Shown: positions 32,635 through 43,354 of the stretch, piece by piece | Numbering within the stretch: position 1 is the first letter of the stretch | Layout of the letters: each line of letters begins with the position of its first letter | Origin: Novosphingobium sp. B1 | Lineage (GTDB): Bacteria > Pseudomonadota > Alphaproteobacteria > Sphingomonadales > Sphingomonadaceae | Reading direction: 5' to 3' | Assembly (NCBI RefSeq): GCF_900176395.1 | Contig: NZ_FWXL01000004.1 | Span: forward strand, 351,974-415,973 | DNA: 64,000 bases | Translations under genes and position numbers: made by a program | Notes under the pieces: generated by a model | The model's input: only the letters and a program-made list of their open reading frames with translations | Database searches by the model: none | What the model was told of the DNA's origin: nothing

Positions 32635-34442
32635 CGCGTCTTGGGCTTCCGGTTGGCAGCCGACTTCTGCTCGCGCGCGACCACACGATCGACATCGAGC
32701 TGGTCCTTGTCGGCCTGGGCCTTCAATTGCGGGTGGCGGCTGTAGAGATACTTCTGCTGCGCGATGGTCAGCAGGTTCGAGGTGATCCAGTAGATCAGCA
32801 GGCCGGCGGCGAACGGCGCCATGACGAACATCATGATCCACGGCATGATCGAGAAGACCTGCTGCTGTGCCGGGTCCATCGCGGCCGGTTGCAGCTTGAA
32901 CTGCAGCCACATGGTGAAGCCGAGCAGGATAGCCAGCACGCCAATGGCAAGGAAGCTGGGTGGCGTGAAGGGCAGCAGGCCGAACAGATTCAGCACATGC
33001 AGCGGATCGGGCGCGGACAAGTCCTTGATCCACAGCGCGAAGGGCTGGTGACGCATTTCGATGGTCAGCACCAGCACCTTGTAGAGCGCGAAGAACACCG
33101 GGATCTGCAGGAACATGGGCAGGCAGCCGGCGAGAGGATTGACCTTCTCCGTCTTGTACAGCTCCATGATCTTCTGCTGCTGGGTCTGCTTGTCGTCCTT
33201 GTAGCGTTCCTGCAGCGCCTTCATCTTGGGCTGCAGCGCACGCATCGCCGCCATCGAGGCGAACTGGCGCTGCGCAATCGGGAACATGATCCCGCGCACG
33301 ATCAGCGTCAGCAGGATGATGGCGACACCGAAGTTGCCGACCAGCTTGAACAGCGAATCGAGCAGCCAGAAGATCGGCTTTTCGAACCAGCGGAACCAGC
33401 CCCAGTCGATCGAAAGGCTGAAGTTGGTGACGCCCGCCGCCTCGTACTTCTCGAGGACGGCATTTTCCTTGCCCCCAGCGAAGAGCCGCACGGTCTGGCT
33501 CTGGGCCTGGCCGGGTGCGACCGAGACGTTGGGGAAGATCAGGTCGGCGCGATAGACGCCGTTGCCGAGCGAACGGAATGCGCCTTCCGCCTTGGCACTG
33601 GCATCCGGCACCAGCGCCGAAAGCCAGTAGATGTCGGTAAAGCCGATCCAGTTGGTCGTGCCCTTGAAGGGGATGGTCTGCCCCTGCGCTTCGGCGACGG
33701 TCGAATAGTTGTTCGAGAAGTTCACCGAACCGTCAAAGGCGCCGATCGGGCCCGAGTGCACGTTCCAGGTGTCGAGGCTGGCAGTCTTGTCGGTACGCGC
33801 AACCAGCGCGAAGGGCTTGACCACAGCGGGCGCACCGCCGGCGTTGGCCACGCCCTGCGTTGCGGTGATCATGTAGTCGTTGTCGATCGCATAGCGGATC
33901 GAGAAGGTCTGGCCGGTGGGGTTGGCCCAGCGCAACGTGACCGGGGTCTGCGGCGTGAGGCGATTGCCATCGGCGGTCCACTCGGTGTTCGCATCGGGTG
34001 CGGCAACGCCTTCGCCCACCCAGCCAAGCTGCGCATAGTGCTGTGCAGGCGTGCCGGCAGGCGAGAACAGGCGCACCGGCGCGCTGTTCTTGTCGACCGC
34101 TTCACGGTGGCGCACGAGCGTCACGTCATCGACCACCGCACCCTTGAGGTTGATCGACCCCTTGAGCCCCGGTGCGTCGATCACGACGCGATTGCCAGCA
34201 GCCAGTTCCTGCGCGAGGTCCTTCTTTTCCAGCGCGATGTCGGCCGCATTCTGCAGCCCGCCTTCGCGCGTGGGCTTGGGCTTCGAGCCATCGGTGGAGG
34301 CAGTAGCAGTGGCGCCCGATGCTGCGGCAACCTGCGGCTTGGGCGGCGGCGCAGGATAGAACCAGCGCATGGCCGATTCCCAGCCGAGCAGCAGCAGGCC
34401 GGTAAGGACCACTGCCATGATGACGTTGCGCTGATTCTGCAC
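32631..34442 (-). CDS. yidC: membrane protein insertase YidC
   Basis: A 603-aa inner-membrane protein. The first helix ([19 protein letters not shown]) is followed by a large periplasmic beta-supersandwich domain (about 60-350) and the conserved core of five helices ([20 protein letters not shown], then [21 protein letters not shown]), whose groove inserts proteins into the membrane. The linker between helix 1 and the domain is Ala/Thr-rich. The basic C-terminal tail binds ribosomes in homologs. Confidence 0.96.
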   Translation of the reverse strand: MQNQRNVIMAVVLTGLLLLGWESAMRWFYPAPPPKPQVAAASGATATASTDGSKPKPTREGGLQNAADIALEKKDLAQELAAGNRVVIDAPGLKGSINLKGAVVDDVTLVRHREAVDKNSAPVRLFSPAGTPAQHYAQLGWVGEGVAAPDANTEWTADGNRLTPQTPVTLRWANPTGQTFSIRYAIDNDYMITATQGVANAGGAPAVVKPFALVARTDKTASLDTWNVHSGPIGAFDGSVNFSNNYSTVAEAQGQTIPFKGTTNWIGFTDIYWLSALVPDASAKAEGAFRSLGNGVYRADLIFPNVSVAPGQAQSQTVRLFAGGKENAVLEKYEAAGVTNFSLSIDWGWFRWFEKPIFWLLDSLFKLVGNFGVAIILLTLIVRGIMFPIAQRQFASMAAMRALQPKMKALQERYKDDKQTQQQKIMELYKTEKVNPLAGCLPMFLQIPVFFALYKVLVLTIEMRHQPFALWIKDLSAPDPLHVLNLFGLLPFTPPSFLAIGVLAILLGFTMWLQFKLQPAAMDPAQQQVFSIMPWIMMFVMAPFAAGLLIYWITSNLLTIAQQKYLYSRHPQLKAQADKDQLDVDRVVAREQKSAANRKPKTR

Positions 34443-34475
34443 CGTGTTCGCGTCCTAGATCTTGAAGTCTATCGG

Positions 34476-34685
34476 TCAGGGGACCGGGTCGTAGCCGTGT
34501 CCGCCCCAGGGATGGCAGCGCAATAGCCGCTTCGCCGCGAGCCAGCCACCCTTAATCGCGCCGTGCTTTTCCAGCGCTTCGATCGCGTATTGCGAGCACG
34601 ACGGACTGTAGCGGCAGGAGGGGGGCAGCACGCGCGACGGGCCAAGTTGCCAGCCTCGGGCGATGAGGATGAGCAGGCGCTTCAC
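34476..34685 (-). CDS. yidD: membrane protein insertion efficiency factor YidD
   Basis: A 69-aa protein with the complete family pattern: [40 protein letters not shown] and the C-terminal [13 protein letters not shown]. It helps YidC insert membrane proteins. The start overlaps the rnpA stop by 4 bp. Confidence 0.94.
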   Translation of the reverse strand: MKRLLILIARGWQLGPSRVLPPSCRYSPSCSQYAIEALEKHGAIKGGWLAAKRLLRCHPWGGHGYDPVP

Positions 34686-35083
34686 TTGCCCCTGCCCTGC
34701 GTCTTGCGCTCGCCGCCACGCCGTCTTGGCGGATCGCCCTTGCCGGCGGCGGCGCGGGAAAGTGCAACGGCCAATTCCTCGCGCAGCAGGGCGAAATCAC
34801 GCTCCACTCCGCCTTCGCGGCCAATCATCACGTGGTCTGCGCCAGCAATTCCGGCACTTGGCAATGCTTCGCGCAGCAAGGCCCTGAAGCGCCGCTTCAT
34901 GCGGTTGCGAACGACGGCGTTACCGATCTTCTTGGTGACGGTGACGCCAAAGCGCAGGTCGGCTTCTTCAGCCGCAACAACGTCGCGGTTTACCAACAGC
35001 ACGAATCCGGGCTTTGCGACCCGGATTCCGCGATTGGCAGCGACAAAGTCTGCCCGTTTCCTGATGGTGGCGATTCGGGTCAT
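34682..35083 (-). CDS. rnpA: ribonuclease P protein component
   Basis: A 133-aa basic protein, with the RNR motif in [18 protein letters not shown] and the N-terminal [19 protein letters not shown]. It binds the RNase P RNA to mature tRNA 5' ends. The C-terminus is Arg/Gly/Lys-rich. It lies between rpmH and yidD as usual. Confidence 0.94.
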   Translation of the reverse strand: MTRIATIRKRADFVAANRGIRVAKPGFVLLVNRDVVAAEEADLRFGVTVTKKIGNAVVRNRMKRRFRALLREALPSAGIAGADHVMIGREGGVERDFALLREELAVALSRAAAGKGDPPRRRGGERKTQGRGK

Positions 35084-35134
35084 CCCCGCCTTCGCCGGAA
35101 CCGGAGTTAGACTGTCAGTCTCAATCTGTCGGGC

Positions 35135-35269
35135 TTAGGCCGACAGCTTCTTGCGGCCCCGCGCGCGGCGGGCGGCAAGCACCTTGCGACCACCGACGGT
35201 GGCGGTGCGGGCGCGGAAGCCGTGGCGGCGGGCACGCACGAGGTTGCTGGGCTGGAAAGTGCGCTTCAT
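35135..35269 (-). CDS. rpmH: 50S ribosomal protein L34
   Basis: A 44-aa protein [20 protein letters not shown], ending [11 protein letters not shown], a full match to L34. It heads the rpmH-rnpA-yidD-yidC-engB cluster; its promoter should lie in 35270-35461, between it and the divergent kinase gene. Confidence 0.97.
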   Translation of the reverse strand: MKRTFQPSNLVRARRHGFRARTATVGGRKVLAARRARGRKKLSA

Positions 35270-35461
35270 GGCTTTTCTCTTCTATATCGAATCTGTGGAC
35301 TGGCGCTTGCCGCATAGCAAAGCGCCGGAATCAGGGGGTGGCCGATAGGCGAAGGGGACATTTGCGTCAACCCTGAAGGCCGGACCGGGCCAAACGCTTC
35401 GGCAAAGAGCACGCGCGTTCAATGCGTTGCCCCGCATCAGCTTAGGCGTTAGGCACGCGCG

Positions 35462-36784
35462 ATGAAAAGGGAAAGCGAATCCCGGCCGCCGGAAATGCGG
35501 CTGCGCTGGTGGCAGCGGGCACCGCGCGTGCCGACGCTGGCGTTGTTTGTTGTCGTGGCGCTTGCCCTGCTCGGCACCTTCACGCTGATCCTCAGCACGG
35601 TCGAGGTGGAACGCACGCAGCGACAGCAGGCCGCCCGCACCAGCGGGATCCTCGCATCGCTCGACGAGATCGTTCGGGCGACGATGAGCGGTGAGACCGG
35701 CCAACGCGGCTATTTCATCACCAGCGACACCCGCTATCTCGAGCCCTATCGCGAAGGGCAGGTGCGCTATGCCAAGGGCATGCGCCAACTTCGCCGGCAG
35801 CTGGGGACTGACTTGCCCGAGGAGCAAGCCGGCATTCTTGCCGCGATTTCCCGCCTGGGTGATGCAAAGTGGGCCGAAATGGCCGGAGTCGTCGAACTCG
35901 TCGAAGCACGGCGCATCCCCAATGCCCACGCGCGCCTGCTGTCCGACGAAGGGCAGCTGGCGATGAACGGCTTGCGCAAGTCGGTGGCGCAGCTGGAAGA
36001 GATCGAGCGCGCTCGCCTGGAAGAGGCCGTCCAGCGCGCTGCCTCTGCCGAGGCCAAGATCCTGCCGTCGCTGGCAGCGCTGTTCGTGGTCATCGTCTGC
36101 GCCCTGGCGCTGGGGCTATGGCAGGCGATCCGCAAGGCCGAGGCCGAAGCGCTGGCCGAAAGGGCTGCCGCCATCTCCGAAGCGCGCGACCGCGCTGATC
36201 TGCTCGCCAAGGAACTCAACCATCGCGTCAAGAACCTGTTCGCGGTGATCCTGGCCATCGTGAAGATGAGTGCGCGGGGCGATGCAGCGGCTGCTCCCGC
36301 GGTGGATCGCATCGCCAAGCGCGTCCATGCCCTGGTAACCTCGCACGAAGTGACACAAGGCGCGGGCAAGGACCAGACGGTGGATTTCGCCGAACTGATC
36401 GGCAAGGTCATCGCGCCCTACCGTTCGGCAAGCGAACAGTGCGAACTGGACGGCGGCACGCTGACCCTGCCCGGTCGCCACGCCGTACCGCTGGGACTGG
36501 TGCTGCACGAGCTGGCAACCAACGCGGTGAAGTATGGCGCGTGGTCGGCACCCGGTGGCCTTCTGCGCGTGCGATGGGAGCGCGATGGCGATCGTGCCCG
36601 CGTGGTTTGGGAAGAGATCGGCGCCGGCGACCCGCCGCAACCCGGACAGTCCGGCCGCGAGGGGTTCGGCTCTGCGCTGATCCGTTCGTCTGAACGGCAA
36701 CTTGGCGGCACGATCGTCCGGAGGTTCGATGCGCGCGGCATCGTCGTGGAAATGGACTTCACGCTGGACGGCGAGGACGGATGA
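35462..36784 (+). CDS. CHASE3-type HWE sensor histidine kinase
   Basis: A 440-aa membrane kinase. Two helices (about 24-46 and 203-221) flank a helical periplasmic CHASE3-like sensor with the TGQRGYFITSD motif. The kinase is of the HWE type: phospho-acceptor His 254 in ELNHRVKNLFAVI and the WEE motif near 382 that replaces the usual G1 box, plus VLHELATNAVKYGAW. HWE kinases in alphaproteobacteria commonly feed the general stress response (PhyR-EcfG). No cognate regulator is adjacent. Confidence 0.9.
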   Translation: MKRESESRPPEMRLRWWQRAPRVPTLALFVVVALALLGTFTLILSTVEVERTQRQQAARTSGILASLDEIVRATMSGETGQRGYFITSDTRYLEPYREGQVRYAKGMRQLRRQLGTDLPEEQAGILAAISRLGDAKWAEMAGVVELVEARRIPNAHARLLSDEGQLAMNGLRKSVAQLEEIERARLEEAVQRAASAEAKILPSLAALFVVIVCALALGLWQAIRKAEAEALAERAAAISEARDRADLLAKELNHRVKNLFAVILAIVKMSARGDAAAAPAVDRIAKRVHALVTSHEVTQGAGKDQTVDFAELIGKVIAPYRSASEQCELDGGTLTLPGRHAVPLGLVLHELATNAVKYGAWSAPGGLLRVRWERDGDRARVVWEEIGAGDPPQPGQSGREGFGSALIRSSERQLGGTIVRRFDARGIVVEMDFTLDGEDG

Positions 36785-36820
36785 CCCTCCCTCGCCGCCT
36801 GTTACCTCTTCCCGACTTGC

Positions 36821-39139
36821 CTACCCGTGCTTGGATTCGCGCAACGGCGTGACCATGCCGGGGGTGATGAAGCCAAGCGGCTCCGGATTCATCGCGCGCT
36901 TCTTGAGTTCGCCCTTCATCCGCCCGTACTCTTCCTCCATCTGCTCGGTCACCGTAGCGCGTGAAGCTTCGAGCGCCTGGGCGAAGTCCTCGCCATTGAC
37001 CTGATCGACATTGCCGCCAGCGCGGCGAATGGCATTGAGGCCAGCGCGGCGCACGACGTCTTCCAGATCCGCCCCGGTGAACCGCTCGGTCTCACGGGCG
37101 ATCTGGGCAAGATCCACGTCGCCTGCCAGCGGCATGTTGCGCGTATGGATGCCGAGGATGTGCTGCCGACCGGCCGCGCTCGGCGTGCCGACGTAGATCA
37201 GCTCGTCGAAGCGACCCGGGCGCAGCAAGGCCGGATCGACCAGGTTGGGCCGGTTGGTCGCGCCGATCAGCACCACCGACTGCAGCTCTTCCAGCCCGTC
37301 CATCTCGGCCAGGATGGTGTTGACCACCCGCGCCGTGACGTTGGGTTCACCCTGCCCGCTGCCGCGCGCCGGAACGAGGCTGTCGATCTCGTCGATGAAC
37401 ACCACGCAGGGTGCGACCTGCCGTGCACGCGCGAAGAGGCGCGCGATCTGCTGTTCGCTTTCGCCATACCACTTGGAAAGCAGGTCGGACGACTTGATCG
37501 CGATGAAGTTGGCTTCCGCTTCCTTCGCCACGGCCTTGGCCAACAGGGTCTTGCCGGTGCCCGGCGGGCCATAGAGCAAAAAGCCCTTGGCCGGACGGAT
37601 GCCGAGGCGGTGGAAGGCCTCGGGATTGCGGAGCGGCAGTTCGACCCCTTCGCGCAGCTTGTCCTGGGCTTCGTCGAGGCCGCCAACGTCGGACCAGCCG
37701 ATCGTCGGCGCTTGCACCATCACCTCGCGCATGGCCGAAGGCTGGACGCGCTTCAGTGCCTGAAGGAAGTCGTCACGTTCGACCCGCAGGTTGTCGAGCA
37801 CATCCTGCGGGATCGTCTGCTGCTCGAAATCAAGCTGCGGCATGATCCGGCGAACGGCCTCGATCGCAGCCTCGCGCGACAGCGCGGCAAGGTCTGCGCC
37901 GACGAAGCCGTGGGTCGTGCGGGCCAGCTCCTGCAGATCGACATCCTCGGCCAGCGGCATGCCGCGGGTGTGGATGCCGATGATCTCGCGGCGACCAGAT
38001 TCATCCGGAACGCCGACGACGATCTCGCGGTCAAAACGGCCGGGACGACGCAGGGCCTCGTCGATGGCGTCGGGCCGGTTGGTAGCGGCGATGACGACAA
38101 GGTTGGAACGCGCCTGCAGACCGTCCATCAGCGTCAGCAACTGCGCTACCAGACGCTTCTCTGCCTCACCCTGCACTTCGCTGCGCTTGGGTGCGATCGA
38201 ATCGATCTCGTCGATGAAGACGATCGCCGGCGCTTCGCGGGTAGCCTCCTCGAACACCTCGCGCAGGCGCTTCTCGCTCTCGCCATAGGCAGACCCCATG
38301 ATCTCGGGGCCGTTGATGGTGAAGAACGAGGCATCGCTTTCATTGGCGACAGCGCGCGCAAGGCGAGTCTTGCCGGTGCCCGGGGGCCCGTGCAGCAGCA
38401 CACCCTTGGGCGGATCGACGCCAAGGCGCGTGAACAATTCGGGATAGCGGAGCGGCAGTTCGACCATCTCGCGCAACTGGCGGATGGTATCGCCCATGCC
38501 GCCGACGTCGTCATAGTTGACGTCGGCACGGCTCGAACGCGGCTCCTCGTATTCAGGACGCAGTTCGACCTCGGTGTTCTCGTCGATATGAACCACGCCC
38601 TTGGGGCTGGTCGATACGACGGTGAGGCGGATCTGCGTCAGTGCGAAGGCCGGCGCGTTGAGCATCTGGCGCAATTGCGGCGGCATGTCGGTGCGGTTGA
38701 CCTGCTGCTGTCCGGCTGTGGCCACCAGATCGCCCGTTACAAGCGGACGTCCGGCGAAGTTTCGCTTGAGCGCCACCGCCGGACCCTGCAGACGCAAGTC
38801 CTTCTGCGCAGGCGCGAAGACTACCCGCTGGGCAGGGCGCGAATCGATCTTGCGCACTTCAACGTGCTCGCCCGAGCCGACATCGGCATTGGCGCGCTGC
38901 AAGCCGTCGAGACGGATCAATTCCAGCCCCTCGTCTTCGGGATAAGGCTGGATCACGCGTGCGGCCGTAGACCGCTTGCCGACGATCTCGATCACGTCGC
39001 CTTCGGTCACGCCCAAATGCGACATCACGTGCCTGCTGATGCGGGCAATGCCGTGGCCACTTTCTTCCTGACGTGCACCAGCGACCTGCAGGCGCACGGT
39101 GCGCGCATCGGTCCGGGCTTCGGTTGCCGCATCTGCCAT
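36821..39139 (-). CDS. CDC48-family AAA+ ATPase
   Basis: A 772-aa protein: N domain (about 1-190, [20 protein letters not shown]), then two AAA modules, each with GPPGTGKT (near 250 and 521), Walker B FIDEIDS and arginine-finger regions RPGRFD. It is a bacterial homolog of p97/VAT, an unfoldase of protein complexes, and relatives occur in many alphaproteobacteria. The start at 39139 is chosen at [17 protein letters not shown]; the frame upstream lacks a start signal and lies over a terminator. It stands alone. Confidence 0.93.
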   Translation of the reverse strand: MADAATEARTDARTVRLQVAGARQEESGHGIARISRHVMSHLGVTEGDVIEIVGKRSTAARVIQPYPEDEGLELIRLDGLQRANADVGSGEHVEVRKIDSRPAQRVVFAPAQKDLRLQGPAVALKRNFAGRPLVTGDLVATAGQQQVNRTDMPPQLRQMLNAPAFALTQIRLTVVSTSPKGVVHIDENTEVELRPEYEEPRSSRADVNYDDVGGMGDTIRQLREMVELPLRYPELFTRLGVDPPKGVLLHGPPGTGKTRLARAVANESDASFFTINGPEIMGSAYGESEKRLREVFEEATREAPAIVFIDEIDSIAPKRSEVQGEAEKRLVAQLLTLMDGLQARSNLVVIAATNRPDAIDEALRRPGRFDREIVVGVPDESGRREIIGIHTRGMPLAEDVDLQELARTTHGFVGADLAALSREAAIEAVRRIMPQLDFEQQTIPQDVLDNLRVERDDFLQALKRVQPSAMREVMVQAPTIGWSDVGGLDEAQDKLREGVELPLRNPEAFHRLGIRPAKGFLLYGPPGTGKTLLAKAVAKEAEANFIAIKSSDLLSKWYGESEQQIARLFARARQVAPCVVFIDEIDSLVPARGSGQGEPNVTARVVNTILAEMDGLEELQSVVLIGATNRPNLVDPALLRPGRFDELIYVGTPSAAGRQHILGIHTRNMPLAGDVDLAQIARETERFTGADLEDVVRRAGLNAIRRAGGNVDQVNGEDFAQALEASRATVTEQMEEEYGRMKGELKKRAMNPEPLGFITPGMVTPLRESKHG

Positions 39140-39532
39140 GAGCTTGAGAAATCCCCTTGAACTATCGACGGGTTCCGATGTGGGGACCGCCGTACGGGAT
39201 TTCAAACGCGGCTGCGCTGCGATGGTTGCGAGGCGCGCATGCAAGCCTGGAACCAGAGCAAAAAAAGACCCGGCAGTTGCCCGCCGGGTCGGAAAGTTTT
39301 GGGAGAGGATGCCTGAAAGGCAGGTTCGGTATGCAGTGCACACGGATTTTGTGCAATTGCGAAATGATCGAAAGCGGTTGCGATTATTGCAACTTGCTTG
39401 CCAAACCTATGGAAGAATGGCATTCTTCAATTGTTTCACTCGCAACGAGACCGGTTCGTTCAGTTGGCAATTGTTTGCATTGGCACCTCGCGAGGCCTGA
39501 TGGTGCGTCGCACAATCCGATTCCCGCCGCGT
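39140..39532. other. intergenic region, no gene seen
   Basis: Holds the minus-strand terminator at 39260-39290, the presumed cdc48 promoter between 39140 and 39260, and an 8-bp inverted repeat GAAGAATG-G-CATTCTTC at 39412-39428. The composition is AT-richer than the surroundings. No reading frame is convincing. A small RNA ending at the terminator cannot be excluded. Confidence 0.6.
39260..39290 (-). terminator. rho-independent terminator
   Basis: On the minus strand GACCCGGC pairs perfectly with GCCGGGTC across an 8-nt loop, followed by seven U residues (complement of A 39260-39266). It ends transcripts coming from the lipoprotein/universal-stress side, about 240 nt past the lipoprotein stop, and separates them from cdc48. 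Confidence 0.85.
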
Positions 39533-40021
39533 TCAACGTGCACATCCGGCCTCGGTGTCATCTCCGATCCTGCGGACCACCGACAGTGGATACACGGCAT
39601 CGGACATGCCATCCAAACATGGTTCCTGTCGCACCTGCAGTTCGAAGATGCGGCCATCGAGCTTGCCGGTCACGGTTGCTTGTCCGTCGGCGTCTGCCCT
39701 GCTGACCGGCACCGTCACTCCGTCAGGCTGCTCGGGCGTCGACCAGATCACCTTGCCGCGCGCATAGGTGGCTGACCAGAACGGCTCGGTGCCCAAGGCC
39801 CGGAAAGATGGCGGCACCGGCGTACGGGCCGGACTCGCCGCGTCGCTTGCCTGACCCGGTGGCGGAACCAATGGCGTCGGGACTTTGGCAGGCGGAATCG
39901 ACGATGACGCCGGCGAAGGCTCGTCCGCAGGCCCGACGGCCGCTGGCTTGGCACAACCGCCGAGCAGAACGCCTGCTTCGATAGCGAAGACGAGCAGGGT
40001 AACGGTGCAGGCCTTGGACAT
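39533..40021 (-). CDS. COG3650-like lipoprotein
   Basis: A 162-aa protein starting MSKACTVTLLVFAIEAGVLL with lipobox LLGGC, so it is probably lipid-anchored. A Pro/Ser/Ala-rich spacer (about 25-70) leads to a folded C-terminal domain with FRALGTEPFWSATYARGKVI and a Cys in EPCLDGMSDAVYPLSV, a pattern I recall from COG3650 proteins (related to HslJ/MliC-type domains). It lies 39 bp downstream of the universal stress gene on the same strand. Confidence 0.7.
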   Translation of the reverse strand: MSKACTVTLLVFAIEAGVLLGGCAKPAAVGPADEPSPASSSIPPAKVPTPLVPPPGQASDAASPARTPVPPSFRALGTEPFWSATYARGKVIWSTPEQPDGVTVPVSRADADGQATVTGKLDGRIFELQVRQEPCLDGMSDAVYPLSVVRRIGDDTEAGCAR

Positions 40022-40060
40022 GCACCCATCTGTGACCCATCCGACTGACAAGCCCAAGCT

Positions 40061-40840
40061 TCAATGCGCGAGCAGCAACGGTATCTGCGACCGATCGAGC
40101 ATCTCGCGCGACACGCCGCCGATCAGCAGTTCGCGAAGGCGGCTATGGCCAAACAGGCCCATCACGATAAGCCCGGCACCGAGTTCGCATGCGCACTCCT
40201 CGATCGTGAACGCGATCGAGCCGTTCCGCTCACGCTCATGCAATTCGGCATGGACGCCGTGCCGCGAAAGATAGCGCGCCGCATCGACCGCGGGGAAGGT
40301 CCGGTCCTTTTCGCAGACAGTAACAATATGGACGGCCGAGGCCGACGACAGCAGCGGGACAGAGGCGCGCAGTGCGTTCGCGGCTTCGTGGCCGCCGTCC
40401 CAGGCAATCAAAGCTGGCTGATCGAAGGCCAACAATGGCGCGCCCTTGGGCACGGCCAGGATTGGAGAACGCAAGCCCAGGCCCAGTTCCTCGAGCGCCG
40501 GATCGGCAAGGCTTGCCACCAATACATCGGCAAAGCGCGCGGCTGCCGCGGCGGCCTCAAGACGATCCTCGTCGACAACCACGACATCGAAAGGGACATC
40601 CTGCGGGGCGATTCGTGCGTCGATCTGCGCGGCGAAGACCCGGTCGTTCTCGCGCGCTTCGTTGATTGCCGCTGCCGATATCGCCGCACCGCCGAATGGC
40701 TCCCAGGTCGCCAACTGCGAGAAGGGGGTGGCGATCTGAAACGTCACGTGTCCATTGGCATGTCGGGCAAGAGCAAGCGCAGTCTCGACGCGGTCGTCGA
40801 GAGTCTCCGAATTCTCGATCGGGCAAAAAATGGAGCGCAT
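40061..40840 (-). CDS. universal stress protein (UspA family)
   Basis: A 259-aa protein from the ATG at 40840, fixed by AGGAGGAAA upstream. It has two Usp-type alpha/beta halves; the second has the nucleotide-binding glycine segment IVMGLFGHSRLRELLIGGVS followed by a typical end QIPLLLAH. The role in stress endurance is by family. It is divergent from the HAD hydrolase gene; 40841-40986 should hold both promoters. Confidence 0.88.
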   Translation of the reverse strand: MRSIFCPIENSETLDDRVETALALARHANGHVTFQIATPFSQLATWEPFGGAAISAAAINEARENDRVFAAQIDARIAPQDVPFDVVVVDEDRLEAAAAAARFADVLVASLADPALEELGLGLRSPILAVPKGAPLLAFDQPALIAWDGGHEAANALRASVPLLSSASAVHIVTVCEKDRTFPAVDAARYLSRHGVHAELHERERNGSIAFTIEECACELGAGLIVMGLFGHSRLRELLIGGVSREMLDRSQIPLLLAH

Positions 40841-40986
40841 GGTGTTTCCTCCTGCTGGACGTACACCCTGTCTGCGCCGGGGCATCACACCTTGCGATGA
40901 TCCAGGTCAAAGCCGTGCAGATTGTCTGCTTGGCCAGCCTTCATCGCGCAGTTAAACGAGGTCAATAACAAGCTTCGGGAACGGCG

Positions 40987-41634
40987 ATGACCTATCAGGC
41001 AGTAATTTTCGATTTCGGCGGCGTGATCACTTCTTCGCCCTTCGAGGCCTTCAACAGACTCGAGGCAGAACGCGGCCTGCCGCGCGACTTCATTCGACAG
41101 GTCAACGCGCGCGATCCCGACACCAACGCTTGGGCAATGTTCGAAAGGGCCGAAATCAGTGCCACCGAGTTCGATGCGCGATTTTCGGACGAGGCCCGGG
41201 CGCTGGGTCACGAACTGGACGGCGCTGCGGTGCTGGCAGTTCTTGCCGGCGCCGTCCGTCCGGCGATGGTGCGGGCGCTAGATCAGCTTGCCGCCGAAAG
41301 CCTGCGGCTCGGGTGCATCACCAACAATGTGCCCACCGGCCATGGCGCCGGCATGGCGCGCAGCGCGAATGGCAGCGACGAACTCGAACGCATCTTCGCC
41401 CGCTTCGAGCACGTTATCGAGAGCAGCAAGGCGGGTGTCCGCAAGCCCGATCCGCGCATCTACGCGATGATGTGCGAGGCTCTTGCCGTCGATCCCGCCG
41501 CCTGCATCTACCTCGATGACCTTGGCATCAACTGCAAGCCGGCCGCGGCCATGGGCATGCACGCCATCAAGGTGACGAGCGGCGAGCAGGCGCTGGCAGA
41601 TCTCGGCAAGGCGCTTGGCCTCACGCTGGGTTGA
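40987..41634 (+). CDS. HAD-superfamily hydrolase
   Basis: A 215-aa protein with HAD motif I AVIFDFGGVITSSPFEAFNR (nucleophile Asp 9; Gly replaces the common second Asp), motif II in GCITNN, Lys in SSKAGVRKPDPRIY and motif IV YLDDLGINC. It resembles the phosphatase-like HADs related to the N-terminal half of soluble epoxide hydrolase. Substrate unknown. Confidence 0.85.
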   Translation: MTYQAVIFDFGGVITSSPFEAFNRLEAERGLPRDFIRQVNARDPDTNAWAMFERAEISATEFDARFSDEARALGHELDGAAVLAVLAGAVRPAMVRALDQLAAESLRLGCITNNVPTGHGAGMARSANGSDELERIFARFEHVIESSKAGVRKPDPRIYAMMCEALAVDPAACIYLDDLGINCKPAAAMGMHAIKVTSGEQALADLGKALGLTLG

Positions 41635-41640
41635 ACGGTG

Positions 41641-42528
41641 TCAGCGCTCAGTGCCTTCGCCGAGCAGCCACCCTTGCAGTTCCGGCAAGGCTCCATCCTT
41701 CAGCAGGTCTCGCAAGTTCCGGCGCGCCGCCAGATACTTCGTGGCGCGATCCACCAGCCAACGCGGCAAGGCGACCCAGCGCCACGCGCTGTCTTCACCC
41801 ACTCCGGCGATGAGCGCGAGTTGCCGTGGATCGGGATGAAGCGCTCGCCACAGGGCATCGCGCCACATACCCCGCTTGCCCGAGCCAGGATCAACAGGCC
41901 GCAACATCTTGCCTTGCTGGGCCAGTTGGTCGCCCTGCAGCATGGCGCGGCATGCCGCTGGCAGGAACAAGTGCTGCAGGTCCGCGCGGGGCGGGAGCTC
42001 TGAGGGAATCCAGGCGGCACCGAACGCCCGCGCGATCTCGGCAATGAGCTGCAGCGGCCGCAGGAGATCGAGTTCGCGTGCCTGCGTGATCAGGCTGGGC
42101 CAGTTGATCTGGTGACGGCGAACCAGATAATGCAGATCCGCAAGAATCAGCGGGCCATTGTCAAATGCGTGGTGGAGCGTTGCGTGCTCTACCAGATGGA
42201 GCAGGTTCGTGATCGGATCGGTCACGCGGATCTCCCGCGCGCTGACCCGCATGGTGGATTCGCTTTCGAGGATGCGCGCGATCAATTTGTGTTCGTGCTG
42301 CCAGCGCGGCGTGGCATTGAGTCTAAGGTGCACCTCGATGGTGAGCTCCATCGCGATGTCTTGGAGATTCCAGAAATGATGGGCCGGCTCGACCGTCTTG
42401 TCGGTCGCCCAAGGCGCCAAACGGTAGTATTCGTGGGCCAGAAGGAAAGCCTGAGCACGGGCCGCCTGCTCGGGTGGCAGGAGCAGGTCGACGTCGCGCA
42501 TCGGGCGAAGGCCCGGTTCGGGATAGTC
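41641..42528 (-). pseudogene. N-terminally truncated nucleotidyltransferase-family gene
   Basis: The minus-strand frame encodes a family-typical segment from YPEPGLRPMRDVDLLLPPE onward (the G-(S)-x-D-x-D nucleotidyltransferase motif), a middle with HHFWNLQDIAMELTIEVHLR and a helical C-terminus ending LLGEGTER. In intact relatives 80-100 residues precede the YPEPGLRP block and contain the LKG-type strand. Here the frame continues to 42645 but those 40 residues are dissimilar, and no good start is found. The gene appears to have lost its 5' end at about 42528. It lies next to lptA, where lptB would be expected. Confidence 0.55.
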
Positions 42529-42765
42529 GCGCCGATGCGCTGGTCGCAGGCGGTCACTGGACCAAAGGCTTTGTCTATGCAGCAGCACTGACCAAGGCGC
42601 CGGAATCCCGGTCGACGATTGCCCTGGCACTGCAGAAGGGCGCAAATCTTGATTGCGGCCGGCTCAAGCTGATCGTCGGCAATGCGCCAGAAGCCGATGA
42701 TCCCGTGGTGGTTGCCACCCGGAAGCATTGCAGCAGCTGACGACCGTCAGCCCGAGCCGATCAGG

Positions 42766-43326
42766 TCAGTTCCGGTCCCTCACGCGGAAAGTGCCGGTCA
42801 CGCGGCCGCTTCCGCCAGCTCCGGATCGTCCGTCAACGCTTGAAAGCCCGGAATCGAGGTCAATCACGAGGCGCCCGCCGTTCAGCATATCGCCATTCTG
42901 GCGCAGCGCGACATTGCCGGTCATGGTGATGATATTGCGGTTGAAATCGTAAACCGCCACGTCGCCCTGCGCACTTTCGTTGCCGCGGTTGACGCGCACG
43001 CCACCTGTGGCGTCGATGCGATCGATCTGGATCTCGTTGTTGTTGGTGTAGGCCACGGTTGTCCGGGCGGCCTGCAGGCGAAGGTTTGACTGGGTGATAT
43101 CGACATTGCCCGACAGGACGACCCGCTTGGCCTTGTCCTGCACTTCGATCCGGTCGGCTGCATAGTTCACCGGCGCCTTGCTGTCATGGTTGGCGAGACC
43201 CTGTGCAGAAAGGTGCTGCGCGCCCGCAATGAGCGCTGTTGATGCGGCAAAGCCGATCACACCCCAACGCAGGGGACGCGCGCTGCGCAGAGCGGAACGG
43301 ATGACGTCTTGTGAAGTGCGGTTCAT
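42766..43326 (-). CDS. lptA: LPS transport periplasmic protein LptA
   Basis: A 186-aa protein with an N-terminal signal/anchor (GVIGFAASTALIAGAQHLSA), then the OstA-like beta-jellyroll: APVNYAADRIEVQDKAKRVV and VLSGNVDITQSNLRLQAART. It carries lipopolysaccharide across the periplasm. It follows lptC by 28 bp. The lptB ATPase gene, usually next in alphaproteobacteria, is missing here. Confidence 0.9.
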   Translation of the reverse strand: MNRTSQDVIRSALRSARPLRWGVIGFAASTALIAGAQHLSAQGLANHDSKAPVNYAADRIEVQDKAKRVVLSGNVDITQSNLRLQAARTTVAYTNNNEIQIDRIDATGGVRVNRGNESAQGDVAVYDFNRNIITMTGNVALRQNGDMLNGGRLVIDLDSGLSSVDGRSGAGGSGRVTGTFRVRDRN

Positions 43327-43354
43327 GCGAAAAACTGTCCTGGGAGCGGCAAGA

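Noticed and set aside
32628..34526. Plus-strand open frame (632 codons) over yidC
   Set aside because: Antisense to a gene with certain identity; no start signal.
37145..39160. Long plus-strand open frame (671 codons)
   Set aside because: Antisense to CDC48, with composition typical of a shadow frame and no recognisable domain.
42474..42740. Plus-strand 88-codon frame as a separate gene
   Set aside because: Third-position bias is suggestive, but there is no start signal, no family match that I know, and its 5' part overlaps the nucleotidyltransferase fragment; kept only as part of the scar observation.
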